Assembly (NCBI GenBank): GCA_038757945.1
Contig: JBCDGJ010000002.1
Coordinates: forward strand, 24,186 to 88,185
Source of the DNA: CALHVX01 sp038757945
Lineage (GTDB): Bacteria > Pseudomonadota > Gammaproteobacteria > Pseudomonadales > Azotimanducaceae
Direction: 5' to 3'
DNA length: 64,000 bases
Shown here: positions 34,141 to 43,349 of the stretch, piece after piece
Layout of the letters: every line of letters starts with the position of its first letter
Numbering within the stretch: the first letter of the stretch is position 1
The notes under the pieces: generated by a model
The model's database searches: none
What the model saw: only the letters and a program-made list of their open reading frames with translations
Told to the model about the DNA's origin: nothing
Position numbers and translations under genes: made by a program

Positions 34141-36168
34141 GTGAGCGCTGCCCTGCTGCCGCTCGAGAACCGTCTGGCCCTGTTCGTGGAAGGGATGCTC
34201 GGCGAATACCTGCACATTCGTCCGCGCAGCGCGTTTGCCGGTGAAGCCACGCTGGGCGCATTTTCCGCACAGGCACCGGACACGCTCTACCTGCCTGACG
34301 AGCTGCCCAACGGCAGCCCGGCGGCCTACCGCGTGCTGGCCATGCGACAGGTGGCGCAGCGCCTGTTCGGCACTTTCGAGCTGCGGCTTGCAGCGCTGCT
34401 GGAGCAGTATCCGACGCTCGGCGAGCTGACGCCCGAGACACTACCGGGCCGGGCCGGTGAGCTGCAGCGATTGCGGGCGCGCTATCGCTACGGTGGCCTG
34501 TTCCAGCTGCTGTTCGAGGCGTTCGAAGCCATCCGCCTCGATGCCGCCACCGTGCGCGCTTTCCCCGGGCTGCAGGCGCCGCTGCTCGGGCAGCTCAGGG
34601 ATTCGGCAGCCCTTAGCCTCGACCCCCTCCACCTCCTGCCGCAGCAGCTCGATCGGCTGCATGGGCGCTGGTGGACGGCGCACACCAGCCGCCTCAGCAC
34701 CACGGCGTGCGCTGACGCCGAAGCGGACGCGCTGGTCGGCATCCTGCACGATCCCGCAAGCACGGTGGCCACCAGCGTCCTGCTCGCCGACACCTGGTAC
34801 AAGCGGATGCCGATCAGCGAGACACCTGAGGCGGAACGGCTGACGACGCCGATCGAGGTGCCGGAGCCGGAGCTTGCGGAACAGATCGACGCCAGCGGCG
34901 ACTGGATGGAACGGGATGCACGTCTGAAGGACTGGCAGGAGGAGCTGGCCGCTCTGGAAGGCATGCTGCTGAATCCGGACCTCACGATCGAGGAGGACGC
35001 CGAGGTCGGCGAGCGCCCGGGGTTGGCCGGCGCACCGCGGCCTGAAGATCAGCATCTCGATCAGCGTGCTTCGCAGCCGGAGCTCGAACGGGAACGGGAT
35101 CAGCTCAGCCGCCGCATCGACATGGAGCGCGCGGCCCTGCGCCACGCCCTGGGCCGCGGCGCAGACGACAGCCGCAGCTTCCGCTATCCGGAGTGGGACT
35201 ACCTTGAACAGCGCTACCGGGACGGCTGGTGCACGCTGTACGAGCTGCCGCTGGATGGCGAGCAACGGACCGACAGCGCCACGCTGCGCAATCGCATACG
35301 CAGCTGGCGCGACGAGATCCGGCAGCGCCTCGCGCAGATCAGACCCATGGGCTACGAACGGCGCCCCGCGGTTGAAGACGGCGACGAGCTCGATCTGAAC
35401 GCGGTGCTGAATGCCCAGGTTGATAGCGCGGCAGGCCTGGCGCCGGACGAACGCGTATACAGCCGCCGCGATCGGGCGCGGCGCGATCTCTGTGCCGCGT
35501 TCCTGGTGGATCTATCGGCATCCACAGACGATCCGGTGGAAAAGCCAGAGCCGGAACCCTTCGACCCGGACGCGGATCTCGACGCCGGGCCGGAACCCAT
35601 CTGGACTGCCGGCGATCCTGCGCCAGCGCGCGAAGAGCCGCGCCGGATCATCGACGTCCAGCGCGAAGCCATGCTGGCCATGGCTGCTGCCCTCGAGCAA
35701 CTCGGCGACGAGTATGGGGTGTACGGCTTTTCCGGCTACGGTCGCGACTGCGTCGAGTACTATGTTGCCAAGGAGCTGGGGCAATCCTTCACGCCCCAGA
35801 CGCTGCACGATATCGCCGCCATGAAGCCGCGGCGCAGCACGCGCATGGGCCCAGCGATTCGCCATACGGTGGAGAAGCTGAAGCGCTCGGGCCAGCAGAT
35901 GAAGCTGCTCATCATGCTCAGCGACGGTTTTCCACAGGACTGTGACTACGGTCCGACGCGAGGTGATCACGAGTACGGGCTGGAGGATACGGCACGGGCC
36001 CTGGCAGAGGCCGAAGCGGTTGGCATCCGCACCTTTTGCCTGACCGTCGACCGGTCAGGCAACGATTACCTGAAGACCATGTGCCCGGACGAGCAATATA
36101 TGGTCATCGAAGAGGTAGAAGCGCTGCCGACCGCCCTGAGCAAGGTGTATCGCAACCTCACCCAGTAG
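34141..36168 (+). CDS. NorD/CbbO-like VWA-domain protein
   Basis: The 675-residue partner of the AAA+ ATPase. The N-terminal half is helical; the C-terminal VWA domain starts near DLCAAFLVDLSASTDD, the metal-ion-dependent adhesion motif (D-x-S-x-S), and continues with YGVYGFSGYGRDCVEYYV and LLIMLSDGFPQDCDYG. Start chosen as GTG 34141, 19 bases after the ATPase stop; the upstream frame to 34066 is shadow. Substrate enzyme unknown. Confidence 0.9.
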   Translation: MSAALLPLENRLALFVEGMLGEYLHIRPRSAFAGEATLGAFSAQAPDTLYLPDELPNGSPAAYRVLAMRQVAQRLFGTFELRLAALLEQYPTLGELTPETLPGRAGELQRLRARYRYGGLFQLLFEAFEAIRLDAATVRAFPGLQAPLLGQLRDSAALSLDPLHLLPQQLDRLHGRWWTAHTSRLSTTACADAEADALVGILHDPASTVATSVLLADTWYKRMPISETPEAERLTTPIEVPEPELAEQIDASGDWMERDARLKDWQEELAALEGMLLNPDLTIEEDAEVGERPGLAGAPRPEDQHLDQRASQPELERERDQLSRRIDMERAALRHALGRGADDSRSFRYPEWDYLEQRYRDGWCTLYELPLDGEQRTDSATLRNRIRSWRDEIRQRLAQIRPMGYERRPAVEDGDELDLNAVLNAQVDSAAGLAPDERVYSRRDRARRDLCAAFLVDLSASTDDPVEKPEPEPFDPDADLDAGPEPIWTAGDPAPAREEPRRIIDVQREAMLAMAAALEQLGDEYGVYGFSGYGRDCVEYYVAKELGQSFTPQTLHDIAAMKPRRSTRMGPAIRHTVEKLKRSGQQMKLLIMLSDGFPQDCDYGPTRGDHEYGLEDTARALAEAEAVGIRTFCLTVDRSGNDYLKTMCPDEQYMVIEEVEALPTALSKVYRNLTQ

Positions 36169-36192
36169 ACGGTGCGCCAGCGCTGGCCGTCG

Positions 36193-36879
36193 TCAATCGT
36201 CGCCCATGACGCCGAAGATCTGCAGCAGCGAAAGAAACAGGTTGTAGAACGATACGAACAGCGTCGTCGTTGCCCGGATGTAGTTACGCTCGCCGCCGTT
36301 CACGATTGCACCGGTCTGATAGAGAATCGCAGCGCTCGCGAAGAGCACGAAACCGGCAGAGATTGCGGTATGGAAACCGCTCAGGTTGAACAGCCAGCTG
36401 CAGACCACCGCACCCATCAGCACAAAGAACCCGACCGTCAGAAAGCCGGCCAGGAAGCTGAAGTCCTTGCGGGTGACGAGCGCGTAACCCGACAGGCCGA
36501 CAAAGGCGAGCGAGGCAGTCCCGAGCGCACTGCCGACGAGCGTTCCGCCGTTCGGCAGCGCTAGATACATATTCAAAATCGGTCCCAGCGTAAAGCCGAG
36601 AAAACCGGTGAAGAGAAAGGCGCTGAGCAGGCCCCAGGCACTGTCAGCGGTCTTCTCCACCAGGAACAGCAGGCCGAAGAAGCCCGCCAGCATTGGCAGG
36701 AAGCCGATCCGACCGATGTTCATGGACATGGTGACAAACGCAACCGCCGCGGCAAATGCGAGGGTCATGCCGAGCAGCAGATACGTGTTGCGCAGAACAC
36801 TGGCAACCTCTGCGGGCAGCGCGGTTTGCGTGCCAAGGGTACTGGTCTGACCAGACTTCAGAAGGGGCTCACGGGCCAT
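36193..36879 (-). CDS. Bax inhibitor-1/YccA family membrane protein
   Basis: A 228-residue protein with seven hydrophobic helices (VLRNTYLLLGMTLAFAAAVAF, MLAGFFGLLFLV and others) and a C-terminal FVSFYNLFLSLLQIFGVMGDD tail, the BI-1 signature. Bacterial members modulate membrane proteases such as FtsH or act as pH-sensitive calcium leak channels. It is convergent with the VWA gene. Confidence 0.92.
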   Translation of the reverse strand: MAREPLLKSGQTSTLGTQTALPAEVASVLRNTYLLLGMTLAFAAAVAFVTMSMNIGRIGFLPMLAGFFGLLFLVEKTADSAWGLLSAFLFTGFLGFTLGPILNMYLALPNGGTLVGSALGTASLAFVGLSGYALVTRKDFSFLAGFLTVGFFVLMGAVVCSWLFNLSGFHTAISAGFVLFASAAILYQTGAIVNGGERNYIRATTTLFVSFYNLFLSLLQIFGVMGDD

Positions 36880-37003
36880 TCACTTTCTCCGTCGCGTGAC
36901 TGGTAACCAGTATATAGGGTTTGCTGCCGGCAACTGCAAGCAGTCGGACAGTCTGGGGCGCGCAGTCTGCGACACGGCGCACTGGTCAGGCAGTTCGGGC
37001 CGG

Positions 37004-37306
37004 TCAGCTGGCTGCCGAGGACGTCGACGCAGGGTCCGGTGCCGTCCGCAGCTCCTCGACGAGGCCACTCACCTCCGCCAGATCCAATGCCGGCAGGTCG
37101 AGCGCAATCAGGATGAACAGCAGCAGCTGCGCGCCCAGTGAGCCGTTGTTGACCTTGCTGCGAAGGTTGCTCTCATGCTGCACCACCCCCAGATCGGCCA
37201 GCCGCCGCGCCAGCTCCCGGTACTCAACGCCCTTCAGGACCATCCGCGAACGGATGATCCGGCGAATCGCCTCGCGCATTTCCGGTGAATCAAAAAACTT
37301 CGCCAT
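37004..37306 (-). CDS. DUF6471-like small HTH protein
   Basis: A 100-residue protein with REAIRRIIRSRMVLKGVEYRELARRLADLGVVQHESNLRSKVNNGSL, a helix-turn-helix arrangement seen in DUF6471 proteins, followed by a Pro/Ala/Ser tail. Probably a DNA-binding regulator. It is followed downstream by 124 gene-free bases and then the BI-1 gene. Confidence 0.75.
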   Translation of the reverse strand: MAKFFDSPEMREAIRRIIRSRMVLKGVEYRELARRLADLGVVQHESNLRSKVNNGSLGAQLLLFILIALDLPALDLAEVSGLVEELRTAPDPASTSSAAS

Positions 37307-37500
37307 AGCCGCCGCTCTGCCTACCCGGTAGGGGACCCGCAGTGTACGAGCCGCCGGCGTGAGCCAGGACCACCCGACTGTAAAATCTGTGTCTATTCCG
37401 GGGTCCGCGGATCAACGGGCTGCGTCAGCCCCACGGGACCGGGCGGCGTTCGACGCTGCTTTCACCGCCGTTTCCCCGGCGCCTGGGTTACCGTGGCTGA

Positions 37501-38883
37501 ATGACGCTCCTGATCCGATGTTTGTTCTGCGCCCTGCTGCTGCCACTGGCCGCAGAGGTGCGGGCGTTGGAGAGCACGGAGCGGTTCGCAGAAGCCTACG
37601 ACCTCATCTACCAGATTCGCGACGTGGCCAGCGCTGCGAGCAGCAAGAGCGCCATCGGCTCCGGGTTCCAGGTGTCCGCCGACGGCCTGATCGTGACCAA
37701 CTATCACGTCGTTTCTAGCTACGTAAGCGCACCGTCGTCGCGGAACCTGGAGTATCTGGCGCGGGACGGCTCAACCGGTGCGTTGACCCTCGTAGATTTC
37801 GACGTGATCAACGACCTGGCCCTGCTGGCGCGATCGTCAGCGGACAGAGCCGGCGCTGCGGCCGAGGGCGATGCGGTTGCGATCGATGCCATAGCGGGTG
37901 CAGAAGCGGATGCAGACACGACGCCGGCAATGGCCGCTGCCGTCGAGGTACTCGCCGCGCCTGAGCGGCGCTACTTCGAGATCTCCCGTTCAGCCCCGGA
38001 ACAGGGCGAGATCATCTACGCTATCGGCAATCCCCATGATCTCGGCATGACCCTGGTGTTCGGTGCCAGCAACGGGCTGGTGGAGCACAGCTTCACCCCG
38101 CAGATCCTGTTCTCCGGATCACTGAATCCGGGCATGAGCGGCGGTCCCGGGCTGAACGAAGCCGGCGAGGTCGTGGGCGTAAACGTGGCAACCGCAGGCA
38201 GTCAGCTGTCGTTTCTGGTGCCCGCCGCAGCGGTCAGCGCCCTGCTGAACCGCGAACGCCGCCTCGAACCCGAACAGTTCGACGCAGAGATCGCCATGCA
38301 GCTCAAGGCCTGGCAGCAAGAACGCTACGACGACCTGCTGGCCCGGGACTGGCGCCGCCAGCCCATGGGCGATTTCCAGGTGCCCGGCGAAATCCGCGAA
38401 GACATCCAGTGCTGGGGCAGCAGCAACGAGAGCGACGAGGACGCCCGCATGGAGCAGCTGCAGATGAGCTGCGACGCCGGCAACCGGGTCTTCCTCGGCG
38501 CCCGGCTCAACACCGGCCAGATCCATTTCAGCTTTGGCCAGCAGCGTTCCCTCAAGCTGTCCGGCATGCGCTTCCACAAGCTGATCGGCGGCACCCGCCT
38601 GCAGGCCGATAATCGCGCAGGCAAAGAAGACGTGACCGCTTACCGGTGCAACTCCGAGTTTCTCGAGCTCGCCGATGCCGGGACAGCGGCAGACAGCTAC
38701 CGCCGCGGCATCTACTGCGTACGCGCCTATAAAAAGCTGCAGGGATTGTTTGACGTCCTGTTTCTCGGTGAGGAGCACGGCCACCTGGACGCATTCTCAG
38801 CGCATTTCACCCTCGCAGGGGTTGAAGCAACGACCGCTCAACGGTTTCTGACGCGCTTCCTGGAGAGTATCGGGTGGAACTAG
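37501..38883 (+). CDS. Exported trypsin-like serine protease
   Basis: Periplasmic S1-fold protease. The 460-residue product has a signal peptide (MTLLIRCLFCALLLPLAAEVRA), His in IVTNYHVVSSY, Asp in DVINDLALLAR and Ser in NPGMSGGPGLNEAG, a full catalytic triad. No PDZ domain follows; residues 250-460 are a domain I do not recognise with four or more cysteines. Its stop overlaps the GTG of the FHA gene by 10 bases, so the two are translated together. Confidence 0.9.
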   Translation: MTLLIRCLFCALLLPLAAEVRALESTERFAEAYDLIYQIRDVASAASSKSAIGSGFQVSADGLIVTNYHVVSSYVSAPSSRNLEYLARDGSTGALTLVDFDVINDLALLARSSADRAGAAAEGDAVAIDAIAGAEADADTTPAMAAAVEVLAAPERRYFEISRSAPEQGEIIYAIGNPHDLGMTLVFGASNGLVEHSFTPQILFSGSLNPGMSGGPGLNEAGEVVGVNVATAGSQLSFLVPAAAVSALLNRERRLEPEQFDAEIAMQLKAWQQERYDDLLARDWRRQPMGDFQVPGEIREDIQCWGSSNESDEDARMEQLQMSCDAGNRVFLGARLNTGQIHFSFGQQRSLKLSGMRFHKLIGGTRLQADNRAGKEDVTAYRCNSEFLELADAGTAADSYRRGIYCVRAYKKLQGLFDVLFLGEEHGHLDAFSAHFTLAGVEATTAQRFLTRFLESIGWN

Positions 38884-39851
38884 CGTTCAGCATCCAGAGC
38901 CGCTTTCAGCGCCAGCTGCAGCGGGAGCGGGTAAATCCTGCAGACCGCTGCTGGCACATCGGCCGTGCGTTCGACAACGAGGTGGTACTGCTCGATCCCG
39001 AGGTCGATCCGCGCCATCTGACCATCGAGCAGCAGGACGACGGCAGCTACTGGGCCCGTGATCAGGGATCCGTAAACGGAACCCGCGTAAACGGGCACCC
39101 GCTGCCCCCGGAAGGTGGCCCCGTCCAGTCCGGAGACCGGCTGGAGATCGGTACCAGCCGGCTACAGGTGTTCGATCGCGCGCACGCAGTGCTGCCGGCA
39201 ATCCCACACACGGCGAGCCGTCAGTGGGGACGGCAGCTGGGCTCCGGCGGCTGGATCCTGCTTGCAACGCTGTTCGGCCTCTGCCTCAACCTGATCTTTC
39301 ACTACTTCGGCTTTGCCCGCGAGTACACGCTGCAGGCAACCATTCGCGAAGCCTTCAACTACGGGCTTCAGGTGCTGGGCTGGACGTTGTTCTGGGGCGT
39401 GATCACACGGCTGCTGCGCGGTGAGTTTCATTTCGGTGCCCACTGGACCGTTGGTGCGGTGTTTCTCGGGCTGACACCGCTGCTCAACGAGCTGGTCAGC
39501 GTAGTGGCATTCAACGCCCAGTCCGTTGCGATCGAGGGGGTGGCCGATGCGCTGATCAGCATGCTGTCCCTCATGCTAGCCCTGTTTGTCACCCTGAGCC
39601 TTGCAACGCATCTGAACACGCGGCGGCGCTGGCTGTTCGCCGCCTTCCCGGGTCTTCTACTGCTGTTGAGCAGCTATCTGATACCGATGCTGTCGGACGA
39701 AGAGAACGTACGGCGTCCCGAGGTCGTCAGCCTTTCCCGTCCACCGCTGTTCCACCTTTCGGCAGACGTTAGTTCCGCGACCTTCGTCGCTGCACAGGAC
39801 GAGCTGTTCGAACAGACCACGCGTCTCGCGGCGGCAGATCAGGACAACTGA
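38874..39851 (+). CDS. FHA-domain integral membrane protein
   Basis: The 325-residue product has an N-terminal cytoplasmic FHA domain (WHIGRAFDNEVVLLDPEVDPRHLTIE, QGSVNGTRVNG), which binds phosphothreonine, followed by four to five membrane helices and a short Ser/Thr-containing C-terminal domain. It likely senses a Ser/Thr kinase signal and relates it to the co-translated periplasmic protease. No kinase or phosphatase gene is adjacent. Confidence 0.88.
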   Translation: MELAFSIQSRFQRQLQRERVNPADRCWHIGRAFDNEVVLLDPEVDPRHLTIEQQDDGSYWARDQGSVNGTRVNGHPLPPEGGPVQSGDRLEIGTSRLQVFDRAHAVLPAIPHTASRQWGRQLGSGGWILLATLFGLCLNLIFHYFGFAREYTLQATIREAFNYGLQVLGWTLFWGVITRLLRGEFHFGAHWTVGAVFLGLTPLLNELVSVVAFNAQSVAIEGVADALISMLSLMLALFVTLSLATHLNTRRRWLFAAFPGLLLLLSSYLIPMLSDEENVRRPEVVSLSRPPLFHLSADVSSATFVAAQDELFEQTTRLAAADQDN

Positions 39852-39877
39852 CCGCTCGCCGTCGGACTCGATCGAAG

Positions 39878-41494
39878 TCAGGAGCTACAGGACAGCTGAG
39901 AGCAGCCAACGCGGGTGCGCGCCCAGTCCGGCCGCTGTTCCGCATAGCGTTCGCAACCACTGCGTTCCTCGAACGGCGTGCGCAGCAGCGCCTGAAGGGT
40001 CAGCAACTCGGAGAAATCACCAGCCTCGGCACGATCAATAGCCTGCTGAGCGAGGTAGTTCCTGAGCACGTAGACCGGGTTTGCGCTGCGCATGCGCTCG
40101 TGACGCACCTCCTGATCGAGCCCGGCTGCTGCCTGCTGGTAGTCGGCCAGCCATGCTTCCCAGTCTGCCTTGACCGCGCCGGTCAGCTCAGTCGTTGCAT
40201 AAAACGCTGGTTCGAGGTGCGCAAGCGCGGCTGCCGGTGTGGTCACCAGGGGGAGCGTATTGAGGCGGCGAAAGCAGATCGTCATGTCCGTCTCGATTTG
40301 TGGCAGCAACGCCTCGAGCCGCGAGGCCAGAGCCACGACCGCTTCGCTGGGCTCGGCGAAGCCGAGCTTCTGTGCCATTGCCTCGGCATAACCGACGTTG
40401 AACTGCTGCGAAAACCCATTCACCGCTTCCTGCAGGGGCTCGAGCGTCTCGATCAACGGATAGAGCGCATTGGCAAGTTGCGCCAGGTTCCAGTGGGCGA
40501 CCGCGGGCTGCTGTCCGTAGCGGTAACGGCGGGTCGCCGCATCAGTCGTGTTCGGCGTCCAGTCCGGATCGAAGTCGTCGAGCCAGCCGTAGGGTCCATA
40601 GTCGATGGTCAGACCGGTAATCGACAGGTTGTCGGTGTTCATGACCCCGTGCACGAAGCCGAAGCGCTGCCAGTCGACCAGCAGCCGCGCCGTGCGCGAC
40701 ACCACCGTTGCGTACCACCGCAGATAGTCTTCCGGACCAAGCGCTTCCCCGTCCCGCTGCGCACTGCTCAGCAGCTCTGGAAACTCCGTGCGGATCACGA
40801 AGTCCGCCAGGGTACGCAGCAGCGCTTTGTCCCCCCGGGCGGCCGGTAACTCGAAGTGGCCGAAGCGTACGAAGCTGGACGCCACCCGGCACACGACCGC
40901 ACCCGGCTCCAGAGCCGCGTTGCCATCGTAGAGCATGTCGCGCAGCACGGACTCCCCCGTGAGCACGAGCGCCAGCGCACGCGTGGTCGGAACGCCGAGA
41001 TGATGCATAGCCTCGCTGCAGAGAAACTCACGGACCGAGGAGCGCAGTACCGCGAGCCCATCGGCCATCCGGGAGTACGGCGTTGGCCCAGCGCCTTTGA
41101 GCTGCAGCATCTGATGGGCGCCGGAGGGTGTCACGATTTCGCCAAGGTTGATGGCCCGGCCATCGCCGAGCTGACCGGCCCAGTTACCGAACTGATGGCC
41201 GCCGTACACGGTGGCGTGCGGATCCATACCCGCGAAGGTCGCGTTACCCGCCATCACTGCCAGGAACTCGTCGGACGCGAGCAGCTCGGGGCTGAAACCG
41301 AGCTCGGTCGCAAGATCTTCGCTGACCGCGATCCGCCGTGGCGCGCTGACCGTCTGCGGCGTTACGCGCGAATAGAGCGCAGCGCTGACCTGGCGCCGCT
41401 CGTTGGCGGTTTCCGGATCGGCCGGCAGCGCGCGGGTAAAACGGTTATCAAAGGTGAGTTCAGCGGCCAGGCCCACGACGAGCACCCCAGTCAA
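39878..41494 (-). CDS. selO: SelO-family protein adenylyltransferase (cysteine form)
   Basis: Pseudokinase that AMPylates redox proteins. The product (up to 538 residues) contains YGGHQFGNWAGQLGDGRAINLGE, LKGAGPTPYSRMADGLAVLRSSVREFL and HGVMNTDNLSITGLTIDYGP, all SelO hallmarks. It ends CSQLSCSS; the position that is selenocysteine in animal SelO is a normal cysteine here. The start is uncertain: TTG 41494 gives the longest frame, GTG 41485 and 41476 are alternatives. It is divergent from the transporter gene with only about 30 bases between. Confidence 0.93.
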   Translation of the reverse strand: MTGVLVVGLAAELTFDNRFTRALPADPETANERRQVSAALYSRVTPQTVSAPRRIAVSEDLATELGFSPELLASDEFLAVMAGNATFAGMDPHATVYGGHQFGNWAGQLGDGRAINLGEIVTPSGAHQMLQLKGAGPTPYSRMADGLAVLRSSVREFLCSEAMHHLGVPTTRALALVLTGESVLRDMLYDGNAALEPGAVVCRVASSFVRFGHFELPAARGDKALLRTLADFVIRTEFPELLSSAQRDGEALGPEDYLRWYATVVSRTARLLVDWQRFGFVHGVMNTDNLSITGLTIDYGPYGWLDDFDPDWTPNTTDAATRRYRYGQQPAVAHWNLAQLANALYPLIETLEPLQEAVNGFSQQFNVGYAEAMAQKLGFAEPSEAVVALASRLEALLPQIETDMTICFRRLNTLPLVTTPAAALAHLEPAFYATTELTGAVKADWEAWLADYQQAAAGLDQEVRHERMRSANPVYVLRNYLAQQAIDRAEAGDFSELLTLQALLRTPFEERSGCERYAEQRPDWARTRVGCSQLSCSS

Positions 41495-41520
41495 CTTGCA
41501 ACTGCGCTAGCATAGGCGCC

Positions 41521-42696
41521 ATGAGCCGTTCGATGGAACACGTCTTTTTCTTCACGCTGCTGATCGTCACTACGCTGGCGTTTCTGGGGCTGTTGAACGC
41601 ATTTATCGTTCCGGTTTTCTGGGCCATTGCGCTCGCCGTGGTGTTCGAACCGCTCAACGACCGCGTCGCCGAGCTGCTTGGCGGTCGGGGCGGCGTCGCC
41701 TCGATCATGACCATCCTGCTCGTGCTGGTCGCGATCGTGCTGCCGCTGACGCTGATCGGCGTCGTCGTTAGCGGCGAGGTCACCCGCCTCATCACTGCCG
41801 TGGAAGACGGCTCGATCGATCTCGGCCGGGGCATTCGCTGGGCTCGTGATCAGGCACCGCTCCTGTTCGAATATGCGGAGCGCATCGGGCTCGAGCCCGA
41901 CGGGCTGCGGGAGCGGCTGTCGAACATGGCGATCGTCACTGGCCAGTGGATTGCCGGCAACGCGGTGACCGTCGGCCAGAGCACGGTCCGGCTCTTCGTG
42001 AGCGTCATGCTCATGATCTACATCCTGTTCTTTCTGCTGAAGGACGGGCACGAGATCGTCCGACGCCTGGTTCAGATCCTGCCGCTGGGCGATGAGCGGG
42101 AACACCAGCTGTTCGGACGCTTCTCTGAGGTCGTCCGAGCGACGATCCGCGGCACTTTCGTCATCTCGGCCATCCAGGGTTTCATCGGTGGCGTGGCGTT
42201 TGCGCTGCTCGGCATCGACGGCGCAATTCTCTGGGGTGTCGTCATGGCCATCCTGTCCCTGCTGCCGGTCGTCGGGGCGGTACTGGTCTGGGGACCCGCC
42301 GCCGGCATCCTCATCGCCAATGGCGACCTGATCAAAGGCATCGGCATGATCGTCATTGGCATCGGGGTGATTGGCCTGGTGGACAACCTGCTGCGGCCGC
42401 TCCTCGTCGGGCGTGATACCCGTATGCCGGACTACCTGATCCTGCTCGCTACCCTCGGCGGCCTGGCCATGTTCGGCGCCACCGGACTGGTGATCGGACC
42501 GCTCATTGCTGCGCTCTTCATCACCCTGTGGGAGATGTTCGAGCAATCCTACGGCGATCGTGAGTATCAGCGTTATGGAGCAGCGGCCACCGCCGCAGAG
42601 GCAGCCACCGCGCAGCCCGCGGCAACTGATGACGCCAGCACCCTTGCTGACCCCGGCTCACCTTCCACTGACGGCACAGCGGATACCCGGGACTAG
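41521..42696 (+). CDS. AI-2E/PerM-family transporter
   Basis: A 391-residue membrane protein with about eight helices (FFFTLLIVTTLAFLGLLNAFI ... LLPVVGAVLVWGPAAGILIANGD ... GLVIGPLIAALFITLWEMF). The GPAA block and repeated glycine-rich helices are typical of the PerM family, whose members export autoinducer-2 or exchange ions; the substrate here is unknown. The last 40 residues are Ala/Thr-rich and disordered. Confidence 0.92.
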   Translation: MSRSMEHVFFFTLLIVTTLAFLGLLNAFIVPVFWAIALAVVFEPLNDRVAELLGGRGGVASIMTILLVLVAIVLPLTLIGVVVSGEVTRLITAVEDGSIDLGRGIRWARDQAPLLFEYAERIGLEPDGLRERLSNMAIVTGQWIAGNAVTVGQSTVRLFVSVMLMIYILFFLLKDGHEIVRRLVQILPLGDEREHQLFGRFSEVVRATIRGTFVISAIQGFIGGVAFALLGIDGAILWGVVMAILSLLPVVGAVLVWGPAAGILIANGDLIKGIGMIVIGIGVIGLVDNLLRPLLVGRDTRMPDYLILLATLGGLAMFGATGLVIGPLIAALFITLWEMFEQSYGDREYQRYGAAATAAEAATAQPAATDDASTLADPGSPSTDGTADTRD

Positions 42697-42836
42697 CACA
42701 CCCGATGCGGCTGCGATGCAGTCGCCGCGCACCGTGGTGGATCACGGACCCGCAGTTCACGTGCCGTGTCACACGCCGGTCGCAGCGCACCTGACGTTTG
42801 ACAGGTGATTGATGATCGCGCCGGTCTACTGCGCAC

Positions 42837-43319
42837 ATGTACCACCTGACCGAAGCCTATCTGCTGGCCACATTCATTGCGCTGATCGCAGCGGGATGGG
42901 GCGCGCTCGTCGCGGGCGGCAGCCTGTTGCCGGTGTTGTTCCAACGGACGTTGCCGGAAGCCCATGCAGGCCGGCTGCTGCGCGCCTACTGGCCCAAGTA
43001 CTTCCGGTTCGCCATGGGTCTTGGTCTGCTGGCCACGCTCACCAGCGCGCTGGCCTTTCCCTTCTCAGCGCTGCCGAATCTCTACGTGCTTATGGTGACC
43101 GTACTCGCCGCAGCGATGACCGCTTGCTTTTTTGCCGCATGGGCGCTGATTCCGCAGATCAACGCCGCGCGTGACGGCGGCATCGAAACAGAATTCAACC
43201 GCCTGCATCGCTACAACGTTGGCCTCACCGGCGTCGGTCTCGTCTGCGGTACCGCGTTGCTTGGGGCTCTGATCTATGTGCTGCCGGGGCAGTTCACCTT
43301 CTGGCCAATGCACGCCTGA
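42837..43319 (+). CDS. Small four-helix membrane protein (DUF4149-like)
   Basis: A 160-residue protein with four hydrophobic helices: an N-terminal AYLLATFIALIAAGWGALVAGG, then FRFAMGLGLLATLTSALAFP, VLMVTVLAAAMTACFFAAW and VGLTGVGLVCGTALLGALIYV. FNRLHRYNVGLTG before the last helix resembles DUF4149/TMEM205-like proteins. Function unknown. It is convergent with the selenoprotein gene. Confidence 0.75.
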   Translation: MYHLTEAYLLATFIALIAAGWGALVAGGSLLPVLFQRTLPEAHAGRLLRAYWPKYFRFAMGLGLLATLTSALAFPFSALPNLYVLMVTVLAAAMTACFFAAWALIPQINAARDGGIETEFNRLHRYNVGLTGVGLVCGTALLGALIYVLPGQFTFWPMHA

Positions 43320-43349
43320 GCATGAAGGCGCCGTTGCTGCGCCGTCGCC

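Noticed and set aside
41491..42546. Long minus-strand frame opposite the PerM-type transporter
   Set aside because: It is an Asp/His/Gln-rich antisense shadow of a clear membrane protein gene.
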